Under the pieces are notes generated by a model. That model was not told where the DNA came from. It did not search any database and worked only from the letters and a program-made list of their open reading frames with translations. This document shows, piece by piece, positions 15,683 through 23,559 of a DNA stretch of 47,794 nt. Each line of letters starts with the position of its first letter. Positions within the stretch are counted from its first letter, which is position 1. Both the position numbers and the translations under genes were made by a program. The DNA is from a virus, in the IMG/VR virus record IMGVR_UViG_3300027973_001855, positions 1 to 47,794 of that record, one strand, 5' to 3'.

Positions 15683-16163
15683 ATATCCTGATCAGAGACT
15701 GCAACAGACTGTAAAAGATTTTGATTTCAATTCTTTGGATGCTAAAAAAATAGAGCATGAGATGATTCAAACCATGCAAACAGAAATGGGCATTGGTCTG
15801 TCTGCCAATCAGGTTGGATTGGATGCCAAAATATTTGTGATGCAACCACACAGTGTGCTTGGAAAAACCCAACCATTTGCAGTGATAAATCCTGTGATAC
15901 AGGAAGCTTCCACAGATTTGGTTCTGATGGAAGAAGGCTGTTTGAGCTTTCCAAAATTATATCTTAAAATACTCAGACCAAACACCATAGTGGTTAAATA
16001 TATTGACAGTGATCAAAAAGAATGTATAATAAAATTAGATAGAATAAATGCTAGAATTTTTTTACATGAATTTGATCATTTGTACGGTATCAACTTTATC
16101 GACAGAGTCAGCAAGTTAAAATTAGATATGGCCCTTAAGAAACAACAGAGATTGCTAAAATAA
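15669..16163 (+). CDS. def: peptide deformylase
   Basis: This 164-residue protein contains all three PDF motifs: G-I-G-L-S-A-N-Q (41-48), E-G-C-L-S (89-93) and H-E-F-D-H (133-137). The metal ligands are Cys91, His133 and His137, and the catalytic Glu is Glu134. It removes the formyl group from nascent Met. Phage-borne deformylases are known from marine phages. The start overlaps the DnaJ-like gene, and the Clp gene follows 1 nt later, so all three are coupled. Confidence 0.95.
   Translation: MNLIKYPDQRLQQTVKDFDFNSLDAKKIEHEMIQTMQTEMGIGLSANQVGLDAKIFVMQPHSVLGKTQPFAVINPVIQEASTDLVLMEEGCLSFPKLYLKILRPNTIVVKYIDSDQKECIIKLDRINARIFLHEFDHLYGINFIDRVSKLKLDMALKKQQRLLK
16003..16030 (+). promoter_or_regulatory. 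possible internal promoter (TTGACA-16-TATAAT) inside def
   Basis: Both hexamers match the sigma70 consensus exactly, separated by 16 bp, within coding sequence 135 bp before the Clp ATPase gene. It could give extra clp transcription, or it may be a coincidence of codons. Confidence 0.35.
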
Positions 16164-16164
16164 T

Positions 16165-18423
16165 ATGGTAGAACCCAGCGACGAACTACAACGCATATTT
16201 GACAAAGCAGTAGAAAATGCTGCCAAACTCAAACATGAATACATCACAGTGGAACATCTGTTGTTCTCCATGCTGTGCTATGATAAATTTGTGAAAAATT
16301 TGTCTGACTTTGGCGCAGATGCTGAATCAATCAAAAAAAATCTTGAAAAATATCTTAAGGACAATCTAAAAGAGATTGAACTGTTGGAAGTGCCTGCAAA
16401 ATTCAAACCCAAAAAGACTGTGGCTGTGGAGCGAGTACTCAACAGAGCATTCACACAGGTGTTGTTCAGTGGTCGTCAACAGATTGAACTGACTGATGTG
16501 TTTTTGAGCATGATGAGTGAAAAGAAGAGCTGGAGTTATTATTACATTGCCAAAAGCAACATCAGCAAAGACAAATTTGCTGATTTTTTAAACAGTGAAT
16601 TAGAAACTGATTATGAAGCAGAAGAAAACAGTTCTGCCACTCAAAGAGCATTGAATCTATACACCACAAATTTGAATTCGGAAGCAAAAAAAGAAAAAAT
16701 AGATCCCGTGATAGGTCGACATGCTGAGTTGGATCAAATTTCATTGGCTTTGGGTCGTAGAATGAAAAACAATGTGATATTAGTGGGTGATCCAGGAGTG
16801 GGTAAAACTGCCATAGCAGAAGGATTGGCATTGAACATTGTGACCAATAAGGTTCCAGACTTTTTAAAAGAGTATCAGGTGTATAATTTAGACATTGGTG
16901 CCATGTTGGCTGGTAGCAAATACAGAGGAGACTTTGAAGAAAGATTCAAAATGGTGTTGCAAGCACTAAAGAAAAAAGGCAAAACCATTGTGTTCATAGA
17001 CGAAGCACACAATATCAGCGGAGCAGGAGCAGGTGGTGGAGACAAAGGATCCAATGATTTAGCAAATTTATTAAAACCAGTGCTGACCAAAGGCACACTA
17101 AAAGTTGTGGCCAGTACCACTTGGGAAGAATACAGAAAATACTTTGAAAAAGATCGTGCTCTTATGAGAAGATTCCAAAGAATCACTGTGGATGAGCCCA
17201 GTCAATCAGTGGCCATAGACATATTGAAAGGTCTTAAAAAATATTATGAAAATTATCACAAAGCTGAAATCACAGATGCAGCCATTGAAGCAGCAGTAAA
17301 ATTAAGTTGCAAATATCAAACTGATAAGAAATTACCTGACAAGGCCATTGATTTAATAGATCTATCTGGCAGTAGATTCAATATCAGTCCCAAAGAAAAT
17401 CGTAAGATTGATGTGGCTGAAGTAGAATTTGAATTAAGTAAACTGATCACCATGCCTGTGGAAAACATTCAACAGAGAGAGAACAGCAACTTGGTACATC
17501 TTGAAAAAAATTTAAAATCTGAAGTGTACGATCAGGATGAAGCTATTGACAATATTGTGGACAAAGTGTTCATTGCTCAAGCAGGATTGAAAGCAGAAAA
17601 TAAACCCATAGGTTCATTTATATTCATGGGACCAACTGGATGTGGTAAAACAGAGACAGCCAAGCAACTCAGCAAACATTTGGGAGTAAAATTGATAAGA
17701 TTTGACATGAGTGAATATCAAGAAAAACACAGTATCAGCAAACTGATTGGATCCCCTCCAGGTTATGTGGGCTATGAAGAAAATGCTGGATCATTGATTA
17801 CAAAATTACAAGAATCACCCAACTGTGTGTTACTGTTGGATGAAATAGAAAAAGCACATCCTGATATTTCACAAATATTGCTTCAGATTATGGATGAAGG
17901 CACAGTGACTGGCAGCAACGGCAAAGTGGCTGACTGCAGGAACATTATGTTGATATTAACCACCAATCTTGGTGCTGAACAGGCAGAAAAAGGCAGTATA
18001 GGTTTTGCTCAGTACATGGATGAAGCATATTCTGACACAGCATTAAAAAAATTCTTCACGCCTGAATTTAGAAACAGATTGGATGCTGTGGTCACATTCA
18101 AAAAATTAGGCAAACCTACTATGATCAAAATTGTGGGCAAATTCTTGACCGAATTAAAAAAATTCTTAACTGAAAAAAATATTCAAGTAACAGTGTCTGA
18201 TGAAGCCATTGATTATCTTGTGGACAAAGGATTTGATCCTAAAATGGGTGCTAGACCCATGCAGAGAACCATTGACAGAGAAATTAAAAAACCATTGTCA
18301 AGAGAACTGCTGTTTGGTGCTTTAAAAAAGGGTGGAAAACTTGTGATCAATGCCAAAGACAATAAAATAGTATTAGAAGTGTCGAATTCGTCGCAGACCA
18401 TAGAAATCGCCACAAACATCTAA
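16165..18423 (+). CDS. ClpA-like AAA+ unfoldase
   Basis: This 752-residue protein matches ClpA in length (758) and order. A Clp N-domain (1-145) is followed by the first AAA+ module, with Walker A G-D-P-G-V-G-K-T (208-215) and Walker B V-F-I-D-E-A-H. The second module has Walker A G-P-T-G-C-G-K-T (489-496) and [10 protein letters not shown]. There is no ClpB middle coiled coil. A tripeptide I-G-F lies at 612-614, where ClpA carries its ClpP-docking loop (I-G-L), so it may engage host ClpP. It closes the dnaJ-def-clp operon. It could redirect host proteolysis or remodel phage complexes. Confidence 0.9.
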   Translation: MVEPSDELQRIFDKAVENAAKLKHEYITVEHLLFSMLCYDKFVKNLSDFGADAESIKKNLEKYLKDNLKEIELLEVPAKFKPKKTVAVERVLNRAFTQVLFSGRQQIELTDVFLSMMSEKKSWSYYYIAKSNISKDKFADFLNSELETDYEAEENSSATQRALNLYTTNLNSEAKKEKIDPVIGRHAELDQISLALGRRMKNNVILVGDPGVGKTAIAEGLALNIVTNKVPDFLKEYQVYNLDIGAMLAGSKYRGDFEERFKMVLQALKKKGKTIVFIDEAHNISGAGAGGGDKGSNDLANLLKPVLTKGTLKVVASTTWEEYRKYFEKDRALMRRFQRITVDEPSQSVAIDILKGLKKYYENYHKAEITDAAIEAAVKLSCKYQTDKKLPDKAIDLIDLSGSRFNISPKENRKIDVAEVEFELSKLITMPVENIQQRENSNLVHLEKNLKSEVYDQDEAIDNIVDKVFIAQAGLKAENKPIGSFIFMGPTGCGKTETAKQLSKHLGVKLIRFDMSEYQEKHSISKLIGSPPGYVGYEENAGSLITKLQESPNCVLLLDEIEKAHPDISQILLQIMDEGTVTGSNGKVADCRNIMLILTTNLGAEQAEKGSIGFAQYMDEAYSDTALKKFFTPEFRNRLDAVVTFKKLGKPTMIKIVGKFLTELKKFLTEKNIQVTVSDEAIDYLVDKGFDPKMGARPMQRTIDREIKKPLSRELLFGALKKGGKLVINAKDNKIVLEVSNSSQTIEIATNI

Positions 18424-18435
18424 CAGCATACAAGG

Positions 18436-18443
18436 ACTAAATA
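18436..18443 (+). promoter_or_regulatory. late promoter variant (ACTAAATA), leaderless configuration
   Basis: The octamer ends 6 bp before the ATG, so +1 would be the start codon A. The nearest purine-rich AAGGA is too far upstream and would lie outside the transcript. Confidence 0.6.
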
Positions 18444-18448
18444 TACGT

Positions 18449-18811
18449 ATGCCAGCATACAGCGAAACAATATTAACAGCACAAAACCATCCCAATGACA
18501 GCACATCCACCACTGTCACAGGAGAGCAATACAAAGGCGACGGATACTATGGTCGCAGTGATGGATTTCACACAGTGCAATTGACTGTGACTGATTTTGT
18601 GGGTACCATAGTGATACAAGCCTCATTGGCCACTGAACCCACTGCCACAGATTGGTTTGATGTCACAGGCACTGCACACACCAGCACCAACAATGCTCAT
18701 GCAAATGCTGATGGTAGTTTTTTTTATAATTTTACCGGTAATTTTGTGTGGATCAGAGCCAAAGTGGTGTACACAGCAGGCGATATAGCATCAATCAAAC
18801 TGAATCACTAA
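18449..18811 (+). CDS. small virion structural protein (conserved in marine T4-like phages)
   Basis: This 120-residue beta-rich protein has the pattern G-D-G-Y-Y-G-R-S-D-G-F-H-T-V-Q (about 30-44) and a V-W-I-R-A-K-V strand near the end, followed by the terminal I-K-L-N-H. I recognise this type as a small structural protein of cyanophage-like genomes. There are no catalytic motifs. It opens the region of small head-linked genes under a late promoter. Confidence 0.6.
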   Translation: MPAYSETILTAQNHPNDSTSTTVTGEQYKGDGYYGRSDGFHTVQLTVTDFVGTIVIQASLATEPTATDWFDVTGTAHTSTNNAHANADGSFFYNFTGNFVWIRAKVVYTAGDIASIKLNH

Positions 18812-18812
18812 T

Positions 18813-19400
18813 ATGCAACATTTTTTCAGCATCATAGGCAAAGACATCAATCCAGAATCATTGTTGAACACAGCAATGAGCGAGAGCGCTATTGGATTGT
18901 TGGAAGACCAAACCACATATGAGATTTTTGAGGATGAAGATGACAATCAAGTATTGCGAGTGGAACTGCACAGATCATTGGATTCGACTGAGGCAGATGA
19001 ATTGGCAGAAAGTTTAAACGAAAAACTGAAAGCCATGGGATTGAATGAATTTGATATTGAAATCAGCACTGACGAAACATTGGATGAAGAAACACTGGAA
19101 GGTGAAGATTTTCATTCAGCCTATGATGTGATGTGGTTCAATGAAGATGAAAATTTAGATGAAGCAGAATACAGAGGACGCAAAGTGCCTTTGGGTAAAC
19201 CCATGCAGGGAGACGTAAAAAAGTTTAAAGTGTATGTGAAAAAACCCAACGGCAATGTGGTCAAAGTGAACTTTGGTGATCCCAACATGAGAATTAGAAA
19301 ATCCAACCCAGCAAGACGTAGAAGTTTTAGAGCAAGACACAACTGTGCTAACCCAGGTCCAAGAACAAAGGCCCGTTATTGGAGTTGTCGCAAATGGTAA
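18813..19400 (+). CDS. conserved phage protein with basic Cys-containing C-terminal domain (DUF6321-like)
   Basis: This 195-residue protein has an acidic N-terminal half (residues 1-115) followed by a strongly basic conserved tail. The tail contains K-K-F-K-V-Y-V-K, then R-R-S-F-R-A-R-H-N-C and A-R-Y-W-S-C-R-K-W at the end. I know this tail from marine phage structural or scaffold-associated proteins. The two Cys could bind metal or form a disulfide. The acid/base split suggests DNA or capsid contact. Function is unknown. Confidence 0.6.
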   Translation: MQHFFSIIGKDINPESLLNTAMSESAIGLLEDQTTYEIFEDEDDNQVLRVELHRSLDSTEADELAESLNEKLKAMGLNEFDIEISTDETLDEETLEGEDFHSAYDVMWFNEDENLDEAEYRGRKVPLGKPMQGDVKKFKVYVKKPNGNVVKVNFGDPNMRIRKSNPARRRSFRARHNCANPGPRTKARYWSCRKW

Positions 19401-19585
19401 AAATTACAGATTACAAAACTCATAAAAAAACTATCTCTAAGGAAGATCAAGAAGTATTCGATTGGATTGGACAGCAATTACAAGATGTTTATGATGGCAA
19501 GAATGTATATCTTTCAGATGAGTCAGTGGAGAAAGATAAACAAGCATGGTTAAAAACACAAATCACAACAGAGGAGATCAAATAA
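19394..19585 (+). CDS. small hypothetical protein
   Basis: This 63-residue charged, helical protein begins M-V-K-I-T-D-Y. The ATG overlaps the end of the previous gene by 7 nt; an upstream TTG in the same frame is less likely. No family is recognised. It lies in a run of closely packed small genes that are probably co-transcribed late. Confidence 0.5.
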   Translation: MVKITDYKTHKKTISKEDQEVFDWIGQQLQDVYDGKNVYLSDESVEKDKQAWLKTQITTEEIK

Positions 19586-19586
19586 C

Positions 19587-19862
19587 ATGTGGGAAATGAT
19601 TGAAAGAATGGTAGGAGATCGTCTGTGGATATACACAGGCATAATGGGTTCAATATTTGGTGCATTGTTTCTGACCTATATCAAAGACACTCGCATTGGC
19701 TTATGGGTGTACAGCAAGTGGGACGGAGCCATTGATTTCTTGCGTGATAGATATGGTTGGACTTGGTTAAATCAAGATCCAGATGCTTGGAAAAAATCAA
19801 ATCCTGGTGCGGCCAAAAAGATAGACGAATTAGAAGCAAGAATTAAAAGATTGGAAAAATAA
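19587..19862 (+). CDS. conserved small membrane protein
   Basis: This 91-residue protein has one membrane segment at about residues 16-32 (Y-T-G-I-M-G-S-I-F-G-A-L-F). A conserved I-G-L-W-V-Y and G-W-T-W-L follow, and a C-terminal coiled coil (about 72-91) ends in I-K-R-L-E-K. The family is common in marine T4-like phages with no known role. It starts 1 nt after the previous gene. Confidence 0.6.
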   Translation: MWEMIERMVGDRLWIYTGIMGSIFGALFLTYIKDTRIGLWVYSKWDGAIDFLRDRYGWTWLNQDPDAWKKSNPGAAKKIDELEARIKRLEK

Positions 19863-19864
19863 TC

Positions 19865-20191
19865 ATGGTCAAGATGAAAGATTTCACAGCAATTACCAGA
19901 GACAACATGGGATATGATGTGGTAGAGGACATATATCAATTCATGTTGAATGACAGTGTTTTTTTTAGGAAACATTTCTTTCCAGTGGCCAAACAAGTCA
20001 CAGACAATCATATGATTGAAAAAGATGTCAACATGTGGAGCAATTGTGTGGAAAATGCCATCCAAGAATATTTTAAAAAATTTAAAATCAAAGCCAAACC
20101 AGAAAAAATAATCAATGCAGATGATCGCGTGAATCTTGTGGGCAAGATTACCAAAGGGTTGGCACAACATCCGGTCAAGAATGCACAATGA
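19865..20191 (+). CDS. conserved phage protein, function unknown
   Basis: This 108-residue helical protein contains N-M-G-Y-D-V-V-E-D (about 14-22), F-M-L-N-D, and F-R-K-H-F-F-P. It is a conserved hypothetical of marine T4-like phages. The stop overlaps the next start (ATGA), so it is coupled to the nucleotidylyltransferase gene. Confidence 0.55.
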   Translation: MVKMKDFTAITRDNMGYDVVEDIYQFMLNDSVFFRKHFFPVAKQVTDNHMIEKDVNMWSNCVENAIQEYFKKFKIKAKPEKIINADDRVNLVGKITKGLAQHPVKNAQ

Positions 20192-20754
20192 GACTCATAG
20201 AAATAAGTCAGCCAGCGCCTAAAATTGCCGCATTTGCTTACGGCAGAATGAATCCACCCACCACAGGTCATAAAAAATTAGTGGATACCATTGCGTCTCA
20301 GCCAGGAGATCATTTTTTATTTTTAACACACACTCAAGATGCCAAAACAAATCCTTTGAGTTTTGAAGACAAAGTGCTGTATGCTCAAAAAATGTTCCCC
20401 ACAGTCACAGTGGGAGATGCAGGAGTTAAAACCATCATTGATGCCATGAAGAAATTACAAGGCATGGGCTACCGAGATATCATATATGTGGCAGGTTCAG
20501 ACAGAGTACAACAATTTGATCAATTGCTGAGCAAATACAATGGCAAAGATTATCAGTTTGACAGTATTAGAACTGTGAATGCTGGCATGAGAGATCCAGA
20601 TGCCGAAGGTGCTGCAGGTGTGAGTGCCAGCAAAGCCCGTGAATATGCTGTGCAAGGTGCTAGACGCAGCTTTTTAAGCACCATTCCCGCAGATGAAAAA
20701 ATTGGCAACGAGATATATCAAAAAATACGTCAAAACCTAAAGCAAACAGCATAA
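20188..20754 (+). CDS. nucleotidylyltransferase (cytidylyltransferase-like fold)
   Basis: This 188-residue protein carries the HxGH-type nucleotide-binding motif as G-R-M-N-P-P-T-T-G-H (19-28). A Rossmann-like core follows with Y-V-A-G-S-D-R, and then V-S-A-S-K-A-R-E (about 154-161), equivalent to the I-S-S-T/S motif of the superfamily. It should transfer a nucleotidyl group to a small phosphorylated substrate; the substrate is unknown (NMN, pantetheine phosphate or CDP-type). The N-terminus M-R-L-I-E-I-S resembles the tag shared by neighbouring proteins. It is embedded among head-linked genes, which is odd for a purely metabolic enzyme. Confidence 0.78.
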   Translation: MRLIEISQPAPKIAAFAYGRMNPPTTGHKKLVDTIASQPGDHFLFLTHTQDAKTNPLSFEDKVLYAQKMFPTVTVGDAGVKTIIDAMKKLQGMGYRDIIYVAGSDRVQQFDQLLSKYNGKDYQFDSIRTVNAGMRDPDAEGAAGVSASKAREYAVQGARRSFLSTIPADEKIGNEIYQKIRQNLKQTA

Positions 20755-20757
20755 ATA
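20750..20757 (+). promoter_or_regulatory. T4-type late promoter (CATAAATA), near-leaderless
   Basis: This octamer overlaps the stop region of the nucleotidylyltransferase gene and ends 5 bp before the next ATG. No SD is present. Confidence 0.65.
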
Positions 20758-20761
20758 TTGT

Positions 20762-20980
20762 ATGAACGAGATTGATAAATTAAAAAAACTGGCAGGCATA
20801 GACACTCTTTCACACACAATGCCATCAGTGGAAAATATCAGTCACACAGCACAGGCATTAAAAGACAAAGAAAAAAAATTAGGCTTGAAACCAGGTGATC
20901 CAGATTGGTTCAAACTGTGGTTCAGTCTGCCACACATGACTGGTTCAGTAGACAGTAAATTTAGAGGAAGAAAGAAATGA
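20762..20980 (+). CDS. small conserved phage protein
   Basis: This 72-residue protein has the conserved block P-G-D-P-D-W-F-K-L-W-F-S (about 44-55), then P-H-M-T-G. I recognise this aromatic block from marine T4-like phages. It starts M-N-E-I-D-K-L-K-K-L-A-G-I and ends in a basic R-G-R-K-K. The gene overlaps the next by ATGA. Function is unknown; the company suggests a head-associated protein. Confidence 0.6.
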   Translation: MNEIDKLKKLAGIDTLSHTMPSVENISHTAQALKDKEKKLGLKPGDPDWFKLWFSLPHMTGSVDSKFRGRKK

Positions 20981-21840
20981 AGCTAAGACACATCATCAAC
21001 GAAATGGGTTCTAGAATGCCATCATCTATGGTAAAAACTAAATCTAAACTGGACATGATGAATCCAGATGAGATTAGAGCGTTCTTTAAAAATAGAGAAG
21101 ATTTTGCAGCACAACACAGAGGCGGAAAGATAGCACCAGGATTTTCAGCCAAAGAATTAGCACAGAGACAGGAGTTCAGCTATGGCAGAGAATTTGCCAA
21201 AGGTCGTCCTTACTCTAAACATTTTGAAAGCACAGAATTAGACGAAGGTTTAAAAGATTGGTTACAAAAAATGGCTGTAGCTGGAATTATTGTGGGCAGT
21301 GTGGCAGGCATAGGTTCCATCAATAATGCCATCAATAATAATGTGCCAGTGATACAAGCCATGAACAAAGCATTAGATGTTGCTAATCAAAAAGGCGACA
21401 AACAATTGATACAGAACATAAAACAAGATATTGATGTGGCTAAAATAAGTTTGGATTCAGGCAAAGATTTGAATACTGTAAAGCAATTACAAGATAGATA
21501 TGCAAAATTTATGCCAGCTGATTATAAACCTTCTACTCCTAAGACAGTGGGCGAAGAAGTGGCTAAAACAGACACACTGACCATAGACATACCTATGTTT
21601 ATTAGATTGATGGAATATGCCAGAGAAGATGCCAAGACTGATATGGATCTACACAATGTTACCACAAATTTATTAAAGATCAAAGACAAAACTATCAGCA
21701 TGGCTGATTATGATCAAGTGGTTCAGTCCACAGATGTTGACACTGCTGACGAAAGTTTCAAAGATAAAATTGCTAAAAAAATTGTTCAACCCATAAAAGA
21801 TTACAACAAAGATAAAGAGCAAGAACCAAAAAAATCTTAA
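20977..21840 (+). CDS. head-region protein with N-terminal tag and membrane-like segment
   Basis: This 287-residue protein starts M-K-L-R-H-I-I-N-E, matching the shared tag and containing an I-x-E site. A hydrophobic Gly-rich segment lies at about 98-115 (A-V-A-G-I-I-V-G-S-V-A-G). Near residue 206 is a conserved motif I-D-I-P-M-F-I-R-L-M-E-Y-A-R-E-D, which I know from marine phage hypotheticals and which recurs next to M-A-D-Y-D. The tail is highly charged. The hydrophobic segment could interact with the host membrane on ejection. Confidence 0.6.
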   Translation: MKLRHIINEMGSRMPSSMVKTKSKLDMMNPDEIRAFFKNREDFAAQHRGGKIAPGFSAKELAQRQEFSYGREFAKGRPYSKHFESTELDEGLKDWLQKMAVAGIIVGSVAGIGSINNAINNNVPVIQAMNKALDVANQKGDKQLIQNIKQDIDVAKISLDSGKDLNTVKQLQDRYAKFMPADYKPSTPKTVGEEVAKTDTLTIDIPMFIRLMEYAREDAKTDMDLHNVTTNLLKIKDKTISMADYDQVVQSTDVDTADESFKDKIAKKIVQPIKDYNKDKEQEPKKS

Positions 21841-21844
21841 TCAT

Positions 21845-22006
21845 ATGATCAAAGAAAAACCATACTGTGTCAACTGCGGTGGGTCAACTCATTGTGGTAA
21901 AACTTTCAAAAGAAAAGAGAGCGAAACTGTCAATAACAAAGTCACACGTGAATGGACCATAGAAGTATGCCGCAATTGTTGTTGTTCAAAATGTGACAAA
22001 GAGTAA
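21845..22006 (+). CDS. small zinc-ribbon-like protein
   Basis: This 53-residue protein is rich in Cys: Cys8-x-x-Cys11 near the start, Cys17, and a C-terminal C-x-x-C-C-C-x-x-C cluster (residues 42-50). Two CxxC pairs suggest a zinc ribbon. It begins 4 nt after the previous stop, and its own stop overlaps an ATG (TAATG) that opens an in-frame extension of the nucleotidase gene. Function is unknown; DNA, RNA or protein binding is likely for such a fold. Confidence 0.6.
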   Translation: MIKEKPYCVNCGGSTHCGKTFKRKESETVNNKVTREWTIEVCRNCCCSKCDKE

Positions 22007-22042
22007 TGAAAATAGCCGAAATCACACATACCAAAATAACAC

Positions 22043-22071
22043 TTGATTTGCACAACGAAAAGTTGTATAAT
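22043..22071 (+). promoter_or_regulatory. sigma70-type promoter (TTGATT-17-TATAAT) upstream of nucleotidase
   Basis: The -10 is exact and the spacer is 17 bp. The predicted +1 lies about 3 nt before the ATG at 22081, so the mRNA would be nearly leaderless. The promoter lies inside an in-frame N-terminal extension. Confidence 0.72.
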
Positions 22072-22080
22072 AATACTTGC

Positions 22081-22725
22081 ATGACAGAACAAAATCAAGT
22101 GAGACCCACTGTGTATTTGGACATGGATGGTGTGATTGCTGACTTTTTTGGTGGAGTGGAGAAATTGTACGGTGTGGATCACTGGAAACAATTGACTTCT
22201 GACAAAACCAAAGATCTCAAACAAGAAGTGATAGACAGAATAGCCGGCACAGATTTCTTTGCTAATCTGCCTAAATTTCCCACAACTGACACACTGATTG
22301 AAATGATTAAAAAATTCACTGGTGGAAAATACAGCATACTAACATCTCCATTGAGAGGTGACACTGAAAACAGTGGATATTACAAAAAGATTTGGATAGG
22401 TAAAAACATAGTCAAGCCTGATGAGATTATTGTTACAGGCAGCAAAGAAGGTTGGGCCACAAAGAATGGTGTGAGCAACATATTGATTGACGATAGACCT
22501 ATCAATATTGAAAAGTGGCGTGCCAAAGGTGGATATGGCATACTGTATCAAGCCAACAAAGATCCATTGAGCAAAGTCACACAAGCATTTGAAAATTATC
22601 ATAAAAAACAATTGGAACCTGTGGAAGATGCAGCAGGCGTGGGCATCATTACCAAACAAAATACCACTCGAGATGTCAAACCAGGTGAGATCCGCAGACA
22701 AGCAAAAAAATTAAAACTGGTTTAA
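22081..22725 (+). CDS. 5'(3')-deoxyribonucleotidase-like HAD phosphatase
   Basis: This 214-residue HAD protein begins V-Y-L-D-M-D-G-V-I-A-D-F (nucleophile Asp14 and general acid Asp16). It continues with I-L-T-S-P (motif II) and I-L-I-D-D-R-P-I-N (motif III acid pair), typical of the mitochondrial-type dNT family that dephosphorylates dNMPs. The last 30 residues, with I-I-T-K-Q-N-T-T, lie beyond the HAD core. Start choice: ATG 22081 sits right after a strong promoter. However, the frame stays open to an ATG at 22006 that overlaps the previous stop and would add 25 residues starting M-K-I-A-E-I-T, the neighbourhood tag. Both forms may be made. Confidence 0.8.
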   Translation: MTEQNQVRPTVYLDMDGVIADFFGGVEKLYGVDHWKQLTSDKTKDLKQEVIDRIAGTDFFANLPKFPTTDTLIEMIKKFTGGKYSILTSPLRGDTENSGYYKKIWIGKNIVKPDEIIVTGSKEGWATKNGVSNILIDDRPINIEKWRAKGGYGILYQANKDPLSKVTQAFENYHKKQLEPVEDAAGVGIITKQNTTRDVKPGEIRRQAKKLKLV

Positions 22726-22729
22726 TACC

Positions 22730-22933
22730 ATGAAGATTCGTGAAGTAACAGAAAATTTTGCAGATGGCAAAGGTCCAGGCAAACCAGGTGACAGCAAGCG
22801 AGCAGGCATACCCAAAGGTGCTACCATCACACAACTGAAGAAGATACGCAGTTCTAAAACAGCATCCGCACGCAAGAAACAACTGGCACACTGGCAGATA
22901 AACATGCGCCAAGGTCGCAAACGCAATAAATAA
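22730..22933 (+). CDS. small basic tagged phage protein
   Basis: This 67-residue, strongly basic protein begins M-K-I-R-E-V-T-E-N, the shared tag. It continues with the conserved P-G-D-S-K-R-A-G-I-P-K-G and R-K-K-Q-L-A-H-W-Q-x-N-M-R blocks that I know from many marine T4-like phages. The high Lys/Arg content suggests DNA binding, fitting a DNA-packaged internal protein. Cleavage after the tag Glu would leave a small basic peptide. Confidence 0.65.
   Translation: MKIREVTENFADGKGPGKPGDSKRAGIPKGATITQLKKIRSSKTASARKKQLAHWQINMRQGRKRNK
22925..22932 (+). promoter_or_regulatory. T4-type late promoter (AATAAATA)
   Basis: The octamer overlaps the end of the small basic gene and ends 9 bp before the next ATG, leaving a leader of about 3 nt with no SD. 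Confidence 0.5.
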
Positions 22934-22940
22934 TAGTGCT

Positions 22941-23120
22941 ATGAAAATCAACGAAATTTTTAATTGTTCACTGTGTGGTAATCCCAGTTATCTAACACTG
23001 TCTGAATCTGAAAAACAAAAAGGTGTGGACGGCAAAGTGTGTTGGAAAGGCTACAAACGCATGGGCACCAAAATGAAAGGTGGCAAACGTGTGGATAATT
23101 GTGTGCCATCAGGCAAATAG
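22941..23120 (+). CDS. small Cys-containing tagged phage protein
   Basis: This 59-residue protein begins M-K-I-N-E-I-F. It has Cys9-x-x-Cys12, then C-W-K-G-Y-K-R-M-G with K-G-G-K-R-V-x-N-C-V-P near the C-terminus. The latter is a motif I recognise as a recurrent C-terminal module in marine phage proteins. Four Cys could bind zinc. The stop is followed immediately by the next ATG. Confidence 0.62.
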   Translation: MKINEIFNCSLCGNPSYLTLSESEKQKGVDGKVCWKGYKRMGTKMKGGKRVDNCVPSGK

Positions 23121-23312
23121 ATGAAAATCAAAGAAATTACCGAATCCCGAGCAGATTATCATTACGGCATTGATCCAGCACAGTTGAGCTACACATTCAA
23201 AGTGGGCGATATATACGGCCCAAAAAATCTCAAAGTGCCACACGCAAGGCTTTACAAAGGTGGCAAAGCAGTGAAAAAGCTGGGCATCACTGTGCCCAAA
23301 GTTCACAAATAA
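23121..23312 (+). CDS. small tagged phage protein
   Basis: This 63-residue protein begins M-K-I-K-E-I-T-E-S-R, a full tag with an I-T-E site. The rest is basic (Y-K-G-G-K-A-V-K-K-L) with no known domain. It directly abuts the preceding gene. Inferred internal head protein; no other evidence. Confidence 0.6.
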   Translation: MKIKEITESRADYHYGIDPAQLSYTFKVGDIYGPKNLKVPHARLYKGGKAVKKLGITVPKVHK

Positions 23313-23324
23313 TCCCAAACACCA

Positions 23325-23332
23325 CATAAATA
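23325..23332 (+). promoter_or_regulatory. T4-type late promoter (CATAAATA)
   Basis: This octamer lies 18 bp before the next ATG. The short leader lacks a clear SD. Confidence 0.62.
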
Positions 23333-23350
23333 CAGCATAGGCGAAACACA

Positions 23351-23551
23351 ATGAAAATAAGAGACATCATAAGAGAAGTGGCTTCTGTGGGATCCACATC
23401 TGCGGGCAATATTGCCAGCATAGCCAATCCACAAGTGACCAATCCTTATGCTTACAAAAGTGCCAAAGCCAAACCCAAAAAACAAAAACCCACTGATAAT
23501 GCACTGGACATGAAAAACGTCAGCATATTCGGCGGCCCATTAAAAAGATAA
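23351..23551 (+). CDS. small tagged phage protein
   Basis: This 66-residue protein begins M-K-I-R-D-I-I-R-E-V-A-S, with an I-R-E site. It then has G-S-T-S-A-G-N-I-A-S-I, a block familiar from marine phage hypotheticals. A basic Pro/Lys-rich linker follows, and the C-terminal block M-K-N-V-S-I-F-G-G-P-L-K-R. Its stop region carries the late promoter of the next gene. Confidence 0.62.
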   Translation: MKIRDIIREVASVGSTSAGNIASIANPQVTNPYAYKSAKAKPKKQKPTDNALDMKNVSIFGGPLKR

Positions 23552-23554
23552 ATA
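23547..23554 (+). promoter_or_regulatory. T4-type late promoter (GATAAATA), leaderless configuration
   Basis: The octamer overlaps the previous stop codon and ends 6 bp before the next ATG. No SD is present. Confidence 0.68.
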
Positions 23555-23559
23555 CTCAT

